Source: Adenanthera pavonina
Taxonomy: Eukaryota > Streptophyta > Magnoliopsida > Fabales > Fabaceae
Reading direction: 5' to 3'
NCBI GenBank assembly: GCA_026686845.1
Contig: JAIVEN010000037.1
Coordinates: 1,612,001-1,676,000, forward strand
Length of the DNA stretch: 64,000 nt
Shown: positions 1 to 12,545 of the stretch, piece after piece
Numbering within the stretch: position 1 is the stretch's first letter
Layout of the letters: every line of letters begins with the position of its first letter
Position numbers and translations under genes: made by a program
The notes under the pieces: model-generated
What the model was told of the DNA's origin: nothing
What the model saw: only the letters and a program-made list of their open reading frames with translations
Database searches by the model: none

Positions 1-2632
1 CATCATGCGCTTTCTTGGCCTCCAAATCCACAAGATGGCAATGGGATTGCCTTTTCTTTTGAATTGAATTCAATTATATAATTAACAAGTTCATTTGTTT
101 AGCTCCCATCATACCCACCATTGCCTCTATCCTCACCCTAACCTATAATAGTTAATTAAATACTCTATATAGTAGTAATTTACGAAGCCAAGTATATATT
201 CTTAATAAACAAATTAAATCCTACTAACTTTTATCGAATTAATACTAGTGGAGTAGTTGTTGCAATTAAGACTCCTATTTATTGCCTCAAACCCTGTAAA
301 TATATAATTGAATGTGTCATGTTCATGAACTGGCTTCCTCCAATGACCAAGCTGCCCTTTTTCCCACCCTCTTCTTAACTCTTTCCTGGGGCCGTACCAT
401 AAGAGTTGTAGTACCAAACAACAAGTCAGAGAAGAAAAAGGTGCACTTTTGAAAAAGGTCCACTTTTATAGTTGTGACTACTTTAAAATAAACTATCATC
501 TCTTTCCACCATTAATTAATAAATTACTATTGTTGTCTTCATCTCTATATCAATCAATTACTAATACTTAATATTTCCTATTTTTAATACAAGATGCTTT
601 TAATTGATTAAATAAATTAAATATAAAAATTAAAATTAATTAATTATTTTAATTTTATTAAAATTTATAGTATTTTTCTAAAATTAACTTTGTTTACTCA
701 TTTTTTCTTTTTGAAATGAATTAAATATGGATAATTTTTTAAAATACATAATAAATATTATCATACATTCTAAAAAATGATTCTATGTTTATAAGAAAAA
801 TAAAAAAATCCTATATTTAAGATTGGAGGAAATATTATCTACATTCACAAGTTGTGTATATTCTTCAAATTAATTTTTTGTAATGAATGGAAAAACACAT
901 CCATCTGATTCAATTATATATTATATAAATATTAAATCCGGTAAAAGGATTTTTATTTACATGCAATATACTAGTATGAAATTAATTTGATATCTAGAGC
1001 GAATCCAATCCAAATTAAACAATTCAAGTATCCGGGTTGGGAGGAGCGTCGGCCAAATTGGAATGGGACAAACAGTAGTGTTTGAAGACCTGCTCAAAGG
1101 GACTGGTCAAACTGGCATGAAGTACATACATTAAAGTGGGGGCATTGAATGCTGAATTTCAAAAACCAAAATGTTACTTGATACCATTTTAAATATTTTA
1201 ATTTATTTATTATTTTAAATTATTAATAAATATTAATTATTTTTTTACTATTTTATTTTTTATTAAAAATAATAGTAGATGGAATACTAGTTATTTTTTA
1301 GTATTTAATACAAAGATATTTTTATAAAATATTATTAAATTTTACTATAATATAGGTTATTTAATAGTTTATTAGTTGGTATAAAAAATCTTAAAATGAT
1401 AAATAAAATGAAATAGATGAAATATATTAATATTTTTTTATACTGTATTAATATGAGAGGTTTTGGACTGACTAGACTACAAAAATACATTAAATAATGT
1501 TTTATCAGATGTGCCAAAGATATAGAGTTCATTGACAATCGAAAACTAATCTCTTTTAGATGTAAAAATTATTGAAGTGAATTTTGACCCCTCTCAACCT
1601 GGTCTTTTCCACAAGATTAGCAAATTTTAATTTTCAATATTTATCATTGGCTACCTTATTATTTCATTAGTAAACTATACAAAATGACAAAATTATGTAC
1701 ATAGTATAATTTAATGTTTAAAAATATATGTAATAAATTAGGTTTCATAAAAAAAAAAATTTATAGCGAAAATTTAAAATTTAAAAACAATAAAAAATAA
1801 CAACTGAAATATCATACTTCATTGACAAAATATTAGGCTAACTACAAAAATCTTAGTCCGAGCAAATAATTAAAAATATTTAACAATATATAAATACACA
1901 ATTAAAAAATAAGTAAAAAAAAATTGAATCGTGAATGCACAAAACATCATATTTTATTTGTATATAATACACTAAGAAAGAATAAAAATTTAAATTATTT
2001 AAAATTAAAGGTATGATGACATGAAAAAAAATGAGACAAAAGAGAGAGCCTGTATGTGAACTTTTTTTTTTTTAATTCTATGGTATTTTTTTTATATATC
2101 TTTCACTTTAAACTTAGTTTGTAAATTTCGATTTGAAAATTTTTTAAGTTGGTTTGACTCAAACTTAAAATTTAGGAGAGAGGGAATAATTTTATAAAGA
2201 AAATTATTAAGTTGATATGAAATAAAATAAAAATAAAGTGGGTTCACGTGAAAGATGGAAAGGGGAGTGGAGGGACAAAGAAAGATGGGAGTGGAAACGT
2301 TAAATGAGGAGCGGGATTTAAAATGGGTATAAGTGTTTGCGCAGCTTCGTAGCTGAGGAGGGGATCTAATAATAATCCAAACACGAGATTCCTGAATCCT
2401 CTTTCAATTTCTTTCTTTCTTTCTTTTTTTCTTTTAAAAGAAAAAAGAAATAGTAGGACAATACTTAAGAAATTATACAAAATACTTCATAGAATGACTC
2501 TTCATCCTTCTTATACATATTTGGGTATATCTACAACCTACTAAAAGTTGTCTAAAACTAATAAAGTCACTATCAATCCCATATGCTTGCTGTGCTAATC
2601 AATTAGTACATTTATTATTATTTTTGAGCATA
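1..2632. other. AT-rich intergenic DNA, no gene seen
   Basis: Long A/T tracts and frequent stops in all frames. The only longer open stretches are under 80 codons, low in complexity and match no family I recognise. A purine-rich segment around 2240-2440 has short pyrimidine runs on the other strand but no coding signal. Confidence 0.6.
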
Positions 2633-2634
2633 TA

Positions 2635-2901
2635 CTTCCTCTAATCTTTTTTATTAGTCACGTTATGAAAGTTTTTTTATGATTCTAAATATAAGTGATC
2701 TTCTATGAGTTTTTGAAGCTTCATTTCCAAAATATCCTTACTTAATTTTAAGAGAAAAAGTGAGTTGTTTGAATTTGTAGTATTTATTAGAGGGTAAAAA
2801 TGGAAAATATATTAATTTGAAAATAATTTTAATGATGTAACAAATTTTTTTTAATTTTAATGAGGTAGTTAAAAATGACTTATATTAAGAATTGGAAGAA
2901 A
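2635..2901. repeat. Stowaway-like MITE relic
   Basis: About 267 bp starting CTTCCTCTAATC after a TA and ending GATT/ATTGGAAGAAA before a TA, so the ends are imperfect inverted repeats flanked by TA. The interior is AT-rich and non-coding. TA duplication and the CTCCCTC-like end are typical of Tc1/mariner-derived Stowaway MITEs. Diverged relatives lie near 13.6, 16.7, 21.4 and 28.2 kb in this window. Confidence 0.5.
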
Positions 2902-2903
2902 TA

Positions 2904-5144
2904 TTCCATTTTGATAGTCCAATCTCTAATGATAGCGTTCCTAATTTCATTAAAAGCTTATTGGAATGAATGCTCATTGGAGTTAGTTACCTTTGAGTGA
3001 TAATGTGAATGGCCTGGCCTCTATAGAGTTATGGCATATGGGAATTTTGGAGAGCCTATGATCCTAGCTAGCAAAGATTAGTGCCATATAAGATAGACAT
3101 AATTAAGCTCCGTTATGGGGTTTGACATAGCACTCAAATTGGCCATGAAGCCAAAAACCCACTCGCCGTTGCAGTTTGTAATGACTTCCTCGCAAGTTAT
3201 AACATCTCCATTGTCCACCAAACCATCCCACATCCAATCTCACCCACCAAGTTTTCAATGGTCTCCATCCTTCTCTAGGATTGACACTGGACACATGCAG
3301 TTGTCATGGATTCCATCTTTATAACTTGATAAGGACTATGCGTGCTTGAAAAAGCCATGTCTCACTCTTCAGTTCCTCACCGGAGAATTATCTGCTGCTA
3401 CATCTTGCTTTCCAAAAGGAGCATGGTCAAAGACTCTTTTCCACGGCACCTTCTTGCTCTCGTACCTTCCACCTGCCTCACATGACCCAATCTTACTCAC
3501 ACAAATTAAGTGGAAAAACCGTTTATGCATCGTAGCTAGGCACAACTAGTTTAATCCTCTTTCAATTTCAATATCTGCCATCCAGCAAGGGCTTCAGTTC
3601 AATATATGGCAAGCCTAGCCACGTGGCTTCACCATCTACTATTTCCCTTGTCCCCCCCCCCTTTTTTGAAAAAAAATAAAAATAAAAGTTGTAACTCTTT
3701 TCTGTTTGCTTGCTTCACTCATCACTCGTCTCTTCAAAGTTCAAACCTCTACCTCTTTTATATATCCCTCCTATCCAAGCCGCCTCAATTTCCCAAGCGA
3801 TTAATGTTAGAAATAATTTTTGTGCACGGACATTATATAGGGCCTTCCACATCTAATATATATCGACATATACACTAGAATTTTAACACATAGACGCAAT
3901 TATATATGTATGTATACGTGAAGCTGCTTGCAAACAAACAAGATGTGGACCTACCATATCTTATTAGTGAGGGTTCCCATAATCTTGTGTGCAATCATGA
4001 GTTGAATTTTAGAGAAAAAAAAATCACTAAATTTGTCCTTCAAAATCTTGGACGCACACAAACAGGAAAACCGATAGTGAAATCATTTTCCTTCCAACTT
4101 GGTAATCTAATCAATCCCTCATGGGGACTTTATTTACGTCATCGTGTACTCTTAACTCCTTCAAAAGTACACATTTTGATTGAGAATTCTTGTCCCACCC
4201 AATTCTTTCTCTCTAAAGTTGGTTCCTTCTTCACATGTGGACCACCGACCACCCAAGCTCCCACCTAATCTCCCAGTATCGTCTTTATTTATACACTAAT
4301 TTTTCTTTTGTCACTTACCTAATTAAAATATTTTCACTTGCGCCTTCAAATCCCAACAGAGTGTATAAAACATACATCTCAGGACCCGAATCTAAATTAA
4401 ATTCTGCCAAAAGATTTCTTTTTTAAACCATATGTATTTTTTAAAATTAAAAATTATCTTTTTAAAAAAACGTGTAAAATTATAATTTTTCTACAACATA
4501 ACTATAACTTCTTTAAAATTCAATAGTAACCTTTATAAACTTAGATGCCAGCTCCTACAATCTGCATATAATTCAATAAATTATGGATTTCACATTATTA
4601 GCTTTATAAAAAAAAATAATATATAAAAAAAGGCTCAATATAAATCAAATATAACAAATTAGAACACTATTTATAAGTGTGACTTTGTGCAAGATTATTA
4701 GATTAGTATATAGATCTTATAAAAACTTTTAACATTTAAATTTAAAAATATTTATAATTTTGAGATTGTTCAATATAAAATTTGTAAATTCTGAATCTGA
4801 ATTCTCTTAGTTTAATATCTTAACTCTAAGCATCATTTCCCACACTTCACATACATTAGAATATCATACATGGCAGACAGAGATGATATAAGCTCAAATT
4901 GAAAAGGTAGTTTTTTTTTTTCAAAATGAATATCTAAAGAGAAGCAAGATTATGGAGATTCCATATTCTTTTGGGCTAGAACATAACAGAGGGAAGCAGA
5001 AGCTGAACATGAAGAACACAAAAATTCCACCGGTATATGTACAATGTCTAAAATTTTTTGTCAATTAAACAAGAGCAAATTTATACCAATTGACAATGTC
5101 TTGCAATATTTTCAGTGAAGATTAAAAGCAGAGAAATTTGTTTC
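2904..5144. other. Intergenic DNA, nothing recognised
   Basis: This lies 3' of the minus-strand gene at 5145-6272. Open stretches of 60-120 codons occur at 3115-4426 on the plus strand, but they lack any recognised domain or conserved motif. A run of ten C sits at about 3653. From 4430 the DNA is A/T-rich. The last roughly 200 bases probably include the 3' UTR of the neighbouring gene. Confidence 0.5.
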
Positions 5145-6272
5145 TTATTTTCGATCGCAGCGATTCCTACCGTGGCCGTGTTGTTGGTGGCCTTTGATGC
5201 TGCTTCCCCCATTACCTGCGCCTTCTTTCTTTTGTGAAGAAGAGAAGAGTTGGCTGAACCCAAAAACCGAACCGGATTTCGAAGACCCCCTCAGCGAACA
5301 AACCGGAACGTTGAGAACCGGAGTTACCCTCACATTGGTTGAGTACGATCGTTCCATTCCTCTGTACCTGTGCCTCGGTCCGCCATTGAAGGTACTGGGG
5401 CTACTCGAGCTCCTTTCCAAGCTCTGGAACACTATCTTCCCCGAAGAGTTCATTCTGGGGCTATCCACTGACACTCCTCTGCTTCCAGCACCACCGGCTT
5501 CCCCTGGAACTCGGCGGACCGGACTCCTTCCGGCCCGGGTACCCGTTGGATATTCCATCGGCGATCTCTGATTATTACCGTCAAACGAGGCTGCTCTCGG
5601 CTTAACTAATCGCATTCTCGGGCGAGCAGGGTTCGAGTTGGGGCTGAACTTGTCCGAATCGAGCGAGAGCCGAGGGAGATCTTCGTGTTCGTGGCCGGAA
5701 GACGAAGACGAAAGAGAGTGACGAGAGGAGATCGAAACGGATTCGCAGTCCGACTCCTTCAACAATGGGAGACTCAGGGATGCATCTAAGGACGGGGAGA
5801 GAAAAGAGGAAGAAGATTTGGAGGTCCGGTGGAGAAAATGCTTGAGCGATTTGTTAGCGACCGAAGATGACGTCGTTTTCTGAGGGTCGCTCTTGGTGGG
5901 TGTATTAGTGGTGTAAGTGTGACATAATTTCTTGAGGCCCAAGAGGTCCTTCCAGCGAGCGGAACACCTGGGAGCCTTGGGGGAGAAGAAGGAGGGATCA
6001 GTCCCGGAAGCATGAGTGGCCGGGGTGGTGGAAGAAGGAGGAAGGGAAGAGAGATGAAGGGGGACGAGCTTGCCATTGGAGAAGAGCTGGTCGGCGGGAA
6101 GCATGGCGACTGGATCTTGAAGGGTGAACTCGAAATCTAGGGGAGAAGAAGAAGGTGGTGGATCTTGTTGGGATTTGAGAGGAGTACTAAGCCAAGAGAA
6201 GGAGGGGGCCGGAGGGGGATCGAGAAAGTTATCAGGCGACATGGCGATGTTGTTGACACAAGCAGAGGCCAT
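5145..6272 (-). CDS. Serine-rich MAKR/BKI1-like protein (375 aa, intronless)
   Basis: One uninterrupted ORF. The start is set at the ATG at 6272: the frame stays open upstream to a TTG at 6356, but there is no further ATG and the TATA box at 6375-6382 puts the transcript start near 6345-6350. The N-terminus is MASACVNNIAMSPDNFL. Residues 46-72 hold DFEF and ADQLFSNGKLVPL, which resemble the conserved block of BKI1 and membrane-associated kinase regulators (MAKRs). Residues 106-115 are RWKDLLGLKK. A long Ser-rich, basic, probably disordered middle follows, then a conserved-looking segment around 306-340 (MERSYSTN, VTPVLNVPVCSL). There is no signal peptide or membrane span. By analogy with BKI1/MAKRs it could bind the plasma membrane through basic patches and modulate receptor kinases; that role is inferred from short motifs only. 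It could equally be a separate uncharacterised Ser-rich family. Confidence 0.8.
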   Translation of the reverse strand: MASACVNNIAMSPDNFLDPPPAPSFSWLSTPLKSQQDPPPSSSPLDFEFTLQDPVAMLPADQLFSNGKLVPLHLSSLPPSSTTPATHASGTDPSFFSPKAPRCSARWKDLLGLKKLCHTYTTNTPTKSDPQKTTSSSVANKSLKHFLHRTSKSSSSFLSPSLDASLSLPLLKESDCESVSISSRHSLSSSSSGHEHEDLPRLSLDSDKFSPNSNPARPRMRLVKPRAASFDGNNQRSPMEYPTGTRAGRSPVRRVPGEAGGAGSRGVSVDSPRMNSSGKIVFQSLERSSSSPSTFNGGPRHRYRGMERSYSTNVRVTPVLNVPVCSLRGSSKSGSVFGFSQLFSSSQKKEGAGNGGSSIKGHQQHGHGRNRCDRK

Positions 6273-6374
6273 CGATGAAAGAGTAGGGTTTGTTTGGGTG
6301 AAGACTAAAGAAGAGTTGAGTTGGGTGGCGCTGTTCAAGCTGCAGTGCCGTTGCAAGAGGATTCGGGAGGTACA

Positions 6375-6382
6375 TTTATATA
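6375..6382 (-). promoter_or_regulatory. TATA box of the MAKR-like gene
   Basis: TATATAAA on the minus strand, 103 bases upstream of the chosen ATG. The spacing implies a 5' UTR of roughly 75 bases and argues against translation starting at the upstream TTG. Confidence 0.6.
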
Positions 6383-6950
6383 ACAGTTGCTCTGCGGAGC
6401 TACATGGAAGCTAGGTTCTTTTGTCTCCTTCCTTAATTTTCTTTTATATTTCTCCCTCTCCTTCAAAAACCAATATGCATTTCTAAATTTTCACTCATCA
6501 ACTAGTATTTCATTAAAAAGAATGACATGGGAAGATCAATCCAACAAGATCTGTGCAGGGTAACATAAAATGAATGATATGGTATGGGAGGCAGGTGATT
6601 AAAATAATTGATATACATATAAAGCGGACAAAGGAAACACGGATAATGAGAAAAAATGATGTCTTTTAATCAGCTTTTCCCAGACAATTTTCCGACAACA
6701 TTTCATGCTACTGTATCCATACCTGAGGCTTTGTTTCGTATTTTAGTTTCTTCTTTTTTCTATAACATTGCATAATAATTAATTACACTAATACGTCCTG
6801 TCTCGGCTTATAGCCATGATTTTCAGGCCAAATCTTTATTTTGCAAAATAATTGTCCCATAAAAAAATAAAGATCTATTATATACAAAACTTGATGATTC
6901 CTTTTCAATGAATCATCAAGTCCCGAGGAATTTGAATGAGTTCAAAAACT
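6383..6950. other. Promoter-side intergenic DNA
   Basis: Upstream flank of the minus-strand MAKR-like gene. No coding region or repeat was recognised. Confidence 0.5.
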
Positions 6951-7393
6951 TTATACGAAGAAGAAAAACTGGAAAAAGAAAAGAAATAACAGGCATGACA
7001 TTTGTGGGCATGACATTTGTGGATTTAAGTAATGATATCGTGACATGTCACTCCAAACATCAATTATTTTCTTCTCGCAGTCTGCGTTGTCTATTTTGCG
7101 AGATGCAGCTGTTCTACCCACAACCTTATCCAACAAGTTAAAATTTTCAAGAATCTTCATTCTCAAGACCAGGCCTTTTTTGACCAATCATGCCAGTCTT
7201 GCTCTTTCAAACAATTTTCATAATTGGTAAGGAAAAATTTTGAAATTTGTGCATCCACCCTAAAGGACACAAACATCATGGCCGTTTGTTTGGCTGCCGA
7301 GAAAGTTTTTAACTTGGAAACCCATTCACCATTCCATTCGCCTAAATTATTCGCATTGATCCAAGACAAAGTGTTCTGTAAGTTGGAACTCAT
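6951..7393 (-). pseudogene. Unrecognised coding-like fragment with a frame change
   Basis: Two overlapping minus-strand open frames (7163-7393 and 6951-7187) have protein-like composition. The first reads on through KEQDWHDWSKK and then stops, and the second takes over in a different frame at the same A-rich point (about 7170-7187). This is what one frameshifted coding remnant would look like. I do not recognise the family, and no flanking splice sites were confirmed. It could also be chance. Confidence 0.2.
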
Positions 7394-10300
7394 TTGGATT
7401 CAGCGGTCTTAGCTTTTGCCTGCTATTTCAGTGTCCTAAAAATTTTCAAGTACAGAAGAGGTAGGTCAAGTTTCCGCTTGTTTTAATTGTAATGACGATG
7501 ATGCCTGAAGTAGTGTGCAAAAGATCACTGGAATTACTTTTGCACTCGCCTAAACTACCTGGAGTGGCATTTAATTACTCACTTGTTGGTTCTCTATTCA
7601 GATCTCATTTTCTCTCTATATTTCACATACCCTTTGTACCTTCTAACTTAGATATTGTCCACGCTTCTGAAGGTTCTTCCTATTTTACTGATGCACTCAA
7701 TGTAAAGGGAAGGCTCTTCATCCACAGCATCATAGAACTTGTCCATCGTTACTCATGGAACGTTGCCATCTAAGACAATGTTGTCCTTCCATGGAAATCC
7801 TGTTACTTGCCAACTTTTCATTCAACACCTAATAAGTGATGGGAAGAGATGATCTTACAAGTACCCTTCTAAGCACTTTAGCTTGTTAAAGCACGCTCTG
7901 CTGTAGAGAATTCTTACCATTACTGCGTTTCTGAATGTGCTGTAGATGGGATTTTGGGCTTTTCAATGAAAACAGGCCTTACCTAGTAAAATTCCTTATA
8001 TGGAGTGCTGGATCTATTGGAACTAAAGCTGATGACTTATTTGAAATGCTGAAGGTGGAAGTTGGAATGTATGTAGTGCTTGTCTTCTTCAAGGGAATCA
8101 ATTGTCAATTTGTATTAGGAATTCAAACTATTGATAGGTTCTTACGAGTCAGGACTCAGGAAAGGATTTAAGTTGGCATAAAATCCTTAATGCTTAGTCT
8201 ACTAGTCTTGCATGTTTCTTGGGGGAGTATTTCCAGCACCGATGGATTCTTTATTGACATGATGACAGCATAATTTTACTAATGAAAAAAGTCTTATTTA
8301 AAATTTGAAGGAACTTGTTTGGATTATCATAGGTAAACACACTAAATGAAATGGCAAAACAGAATTACACAATAGAAAATAGAAGATAGGAGTGAATTCT
8401 ACATTTGTCCAGGCTCAGTATCAATCCAGTAAGATCCCACAGCAGAAAAGAGAAGAAAATATTACAAAGAAAAGAATAGCTTCTTTTACAATTGGAGACG
8501 GTGAGATATCTCTCAAAACCATCCAAAACTTCCTTTAACAGCCTCCTTTCCTTCTTTCTCTCTCACTCAACCATTTCTCCACGAAGCCAATCATTGATTG
8601 CTTCCTGTCCATTTTTTGACTCATCTCAAGAATTCCTTTTTTCTGATTCCTCACTTATCTGGGCTATTATAGTGTCTTAGGCCCAAGCCTTCTCTTATAG
8701 ACTTGCTAAATTGGGGCCTATCAGATTACATTAAGAAAAATATTTGCTAGAACTCTTAGAAGGAAATGTATATTTGCGCGTGAGCATTTTTTCTTTACTG
8801 TCTGCATACTGTTATGCTCTATCCAGCAAAGAAGATCACCCATATCCTAATCAGTGCAGCAGTTCTTAGTCTCAGGGCTTCTTTTGGAGACTGAATTTCT
8901 GCTTTATAGATTATTGCTTGTCCATGTGGTGCACTGGTAATCTACTTGTTACCCATTTTTTTAACCCAACTTATCCTTGGAATATGAAGCCATAATTGCA
9001 AAGAAGATTGAAATGGATCTAATGTTGTAGTGTTGCTAAATTATAACATTCTGTGTACTGTAGTGTGAGTATTGGCTATTTACTTTTACGTACAATCGCA
9101 GCTTCTTCAGTATGCTTTGTTTTACTCAGTTTTGCTTACTTTCTCCACAGCTGGATCTATCCTATTTTGTTCAAAAATGAAATGAAGATTGATGAGTCTG
9201 TCTTCAAGTATAACTGGCTCAACATCAAGAAGTGAAAAAGTAGTATATACTGTATAGTTATTGACCGAAATAAAAATTTTGAGAGTGGAAGCTCTTACTT
9301 TGACCCTTTAACTCTGCTGTTAAATATTTTCTTTTACATATTCAACTTTTCAATTCCGTAAAATTATAGAAGGTACCGTAATTGTTTGCACAAATAAAGA
9401 GATTGTCAGTAGTTTCAATGACATATTATCAACTATAATGCCTCAAAATACCAATGGCCAAGTAAGTTGACCAATACCACGGTTTTCAATTCCAAGCTCA
9501 AAATGCTTAGGTTCAAATTCCTTGTTGAATGCAGCTGCTTAAACCCATTCTTACATGCACCATTCTTCCTTGTGTTGTGTGTGTGTGTGTGTTTTATTTA
9601 TCTATTTTTTCCCCCCAGATGAGACATGTGATAGACTCTCTCCCATCAATACCTGGCTTGTTTATTAGTTTGATGCATTTTCAACATCCACCCTTGTGTT
9701 GGACAAAGGATGTTGTTGACAGGTTGCTACATTGATATCATCTGCGGTTCCCAGAGTTTCTAACCGAGGGTAAGCAACTTAAATGATCCGGACTTGGGTT
9801 TACGTTGCCTGTTGGTCGCTTTCTTGTACAATAAGTTGTGGATTCCTTTTGTGTGCCGTGCATGCCTGTTGAGTTTATCGCAGTTTCTTGTGATATTGTT
9901 CACAGGTTTTAGATAAGAAGGATAGTAGAACATAATTTAGCTAACATGCAGTATCTGTTATGTTTGGTGTTCTGCTCAAAATTGTTTTTTAAGAAATTGT
10001 CTTACAAGAAATGGAGAAGGACTGAGTTATCTCTTGAAGATTTCAAGCCCATGTTATTTTCGTTTTGCTACTTGAAGCTTATATGCCATTATTCTTATCA
10101 GTGGCTTTACTCTTTACGTTGTGGGAGATGAAGAGTTGCGCCAAATTGCTGGCAAAAGTGGTGCTTGTTCCATATATTAGCTTGAAACAAATATCAGTAG
10201 TATGTACTTTAATATATGTTTTCGTATAGAATCACCTCATATTAGAAATTATTTTCTTGGTTTGTAAAGATATACACTTACAACGTAGTATAGGCCTTTC

Positions 10301-11059
10301 CATTTGCTGCAATGGCATTACTTAATCTTTCCTACAAAAAGCCCACAAACACCAATGAAAAGCTTCTCTGCCTCAATCAAAACATTATTAGCTCATTTTC
10401 TATGGTATTTGCAATAAATTCCAATTGATGCAGTTAATCCAATCACTTTCAATAATTAGGCGAACAATAGCCAAGAAGCATCTATGACTCTCCAAATACT
10501 CCGAAAAAACATCTCAAATACTAATAACTATGGAAAGTCATCAAGCATCAACAAAGATTTTGCTTTTAGGAATACATAGTTTCTGACTTATGACGTCTTC
10601 TGAACTTTAGTAAGGATTACTGACATGAATAACTTCTTGTTGTTGCAAGGAACAATATTGTAGGGAGCAAGCTTGTAAGTTTTAACTTGTTAATTAAGAG
10701 AAATGAATGGGAATGCTAAGACGCACGTGTGTGTGTGGAAGACAGGCAATCTAATGGGACAGTCAAATTTGTCTGTGTTGAATTGGTGGATTGCCCATCT
10801 TTGAACGGAAAAGAGCTGACTTTCTCTATCGAAAGTGGCATTTTCAGAATTTTGAGAATGATTGCGGACCGTTTGAAAGGTAATTGAAGAATAGGACTTG
10901 GCAGTGAAGAAGCCCTTTGTTTTCGGCTTTGCACCGTGCTTCAGTTTCAGGGTCTAGATACGGATAATTATATTTAAAGCTGTGTTATCGTTTCACGTGT
11001 GGGTGGCTTGGCAGCCTCTTGAGGGGGGCCACCTTTAATCATGTCCAGATATTAATAGC
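7394..11059. other. Gene-poor region with isolated exon-like pieces
   Basis: A 31-codon minus-strand open stretch near 7670-7760 reads DKFYDAVDEEPSLYIECIS. A plus-strand piece at about 9151-9234 follows a good acceptor (tttctccacag) and ends in a stop with a protein-like C-terminus (SVFKYNWLNIKK). Neither can be linked to further exons. A (TG)n microsatellite lies at about 9575-9592. No gene model is supported. Confidence 0.3.
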
Positions 11060-11333
11060 TCCTCGGTCTCAGATATAAATGGATTAGAAAAGAGATACAA
11101 AATATAAGACATATATGAATTATTAATTAAATTTTTTTATAAATATTTCTCATTAATTAATTAGATAATGAAAGAGATTAGACAAATATTTAATTTATGA
11201 TTGGAAATATATAATATTTAATTAGGAAAAAATTTGAAAAGGAAATTAAATTTGGGATAAATTTCATGAGTTCAATATGATATTTTTTAATACCTATGAG
11301 ATAGTTAAAATTAATTTATATTTGAGACCTAAT
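11060..11333. repeat. MITE-like inverted-repeat element
   Basis: The left end has GGTCTCAGATATAAATGGATT from 11065. The right end, read in reverse complement from 11329, is GGTCTCAAATATAAATTAATT, so the termini are imperfect inverted repeats of about 20 bp. The interior is AT-rich and non-coding. The ends resemble the Stowaway-like family elsewhere in the window. Confidence 0.5.
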
Positions 11334-12156
11334 ATTAGTTTAGCTTAAAGGAATGGCTGAATCAGAGACCAAATATATGATCCATCATGCACATTTTTGC
11401 ATAAGTTTAGATTTAGATAGGCACAGTATCTTCTTCTGGCTGCCTTAAAAAGTAAAATAAAAAAAGAAAAAAGAATCTCTCATGTATTTATCAAGTTGGC
11501 CAAACATTTTCATTTCTGTTACGACAATGGATGTTACTGGAAGTACAGTGACCATATTCTTACCATTTACAATTTCAATGATGACATGGTGAATGTTCAA
11601 AGATCTATATGCTATCCTGAATCAAGCACCAATCACCGTCCCTGTCCCTGTCCCTCTCAAAACAAGCTTATAGGTTTCATATTAGTAACTCTCAAACTTA
11701 AGAAACAACTTATTTTTTTAAGAAAATGTTTCTAAACGATAGAGTTTGGAGGTTTAAGAATTTAATGAAAGAATTTTGTTAATTTCTAAGTATGAGGGTA
11801 GATATTATAATTCCTACCTATTTCCTGTGCAAGATTATTTCCATTGACCACTAAAACAAACCAAATGATATTTTAGTGATCAATAAGTGATTCTCCATGA
11901 CGATATATCTACGTACATTTCTGAACAAACTGTTTTTTCCTTCTTAATTCCACGGTTTGGTACACTTTGAAGGATTTTTTTTTTGGATTTATTTTAAAGA
12001 ATGGGAATAGAAAAAGGAAAATGAGGGGGCTTAGAATGGATTTGAATTTTTGAACTAAGAAAATAGTGTGTTTGGTATATAGGAAACTCTAAATGGAATA
12101 TGATTATAAAATTTATTTAGTATTTGTATTTGAATCATGTAATGGAATCTTTATGC
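11334..12156. other. AT-rich intergenic DNA
   Basis: No coding or repeat structure recognised. Confidence 0.5.
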
Positions 12157-12545
12157 TTTGTTTGGATGAGACGAGAAGGTGAGAGTAAAGAAAATAAAGA
12201 GAAGAAAAAAGTAAAGATAAAATATTTTCTCCCCTTCTATTTGGATGATGGGAGAAATAAGAGAAAAGAAAAAACTTATTTATTCCATAAAAACTATAAT
12301 ACCCTTATTACTAATACAACTAATATATATTATATAAATAAAAATAATTCATATAAATGATATTTTCACATTACTTATTTTATTCAATAAGGTAGTAGTC
12401 AGTAGTGAAGATGGTCGATGATTGATAATTGGTGGTGACAATTGGTGATTAGGGACTATTGGCGGCGACCAATGACCAACAATGGCTATCAATAAGGTGA
12501 TTGGTGGCAACAGTAGGTTAAATTTTGATATAAGGACTAAACCCT
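12157..12545. repeat. Partial copy of a TTTGGATG repeat family
   Basis: It begins TTGTTTGGATGAGACGAGAA, with a second TTTGGATGATGG about 80 bases on. It continues into a GC-richer stretch of GGTGGT/GACCAATGACCAACAATGG phrases (12420-12520). The same order of parts occurs at 22719-23060, so the two are likely copies of one non-autonomous element. The right end is not defined here. Confidence 0.35.

Noticed and set aside
3115..4426. Series of 60-120 codon plus-strand frames
   Set aside because: No domain, no shared frame, low-complexity or hydrophobic composition, and no splice structure that joins them.
5194..5571. 125-codon plus-strand frame opposite the MAKR-like gene
   Set aside because: Shadow of the minus-strand gene, with no domain and no start context. 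The minus frame has family motifs.
6273..6356. N-terminal extension of the MAKR-like protein
   Set aside because: The open frame begins at TTG, not ATG, and lies at or upstream of the transcript start predicted from the TATA box at 6375-6382.
7492..8680. Plus-strand frames of 62-93 codons between 7.5 and 8.7 kb
   Set aside because: No recognised domain, hydrophobic and Ser-rich chance composition, and no convincing splice links.
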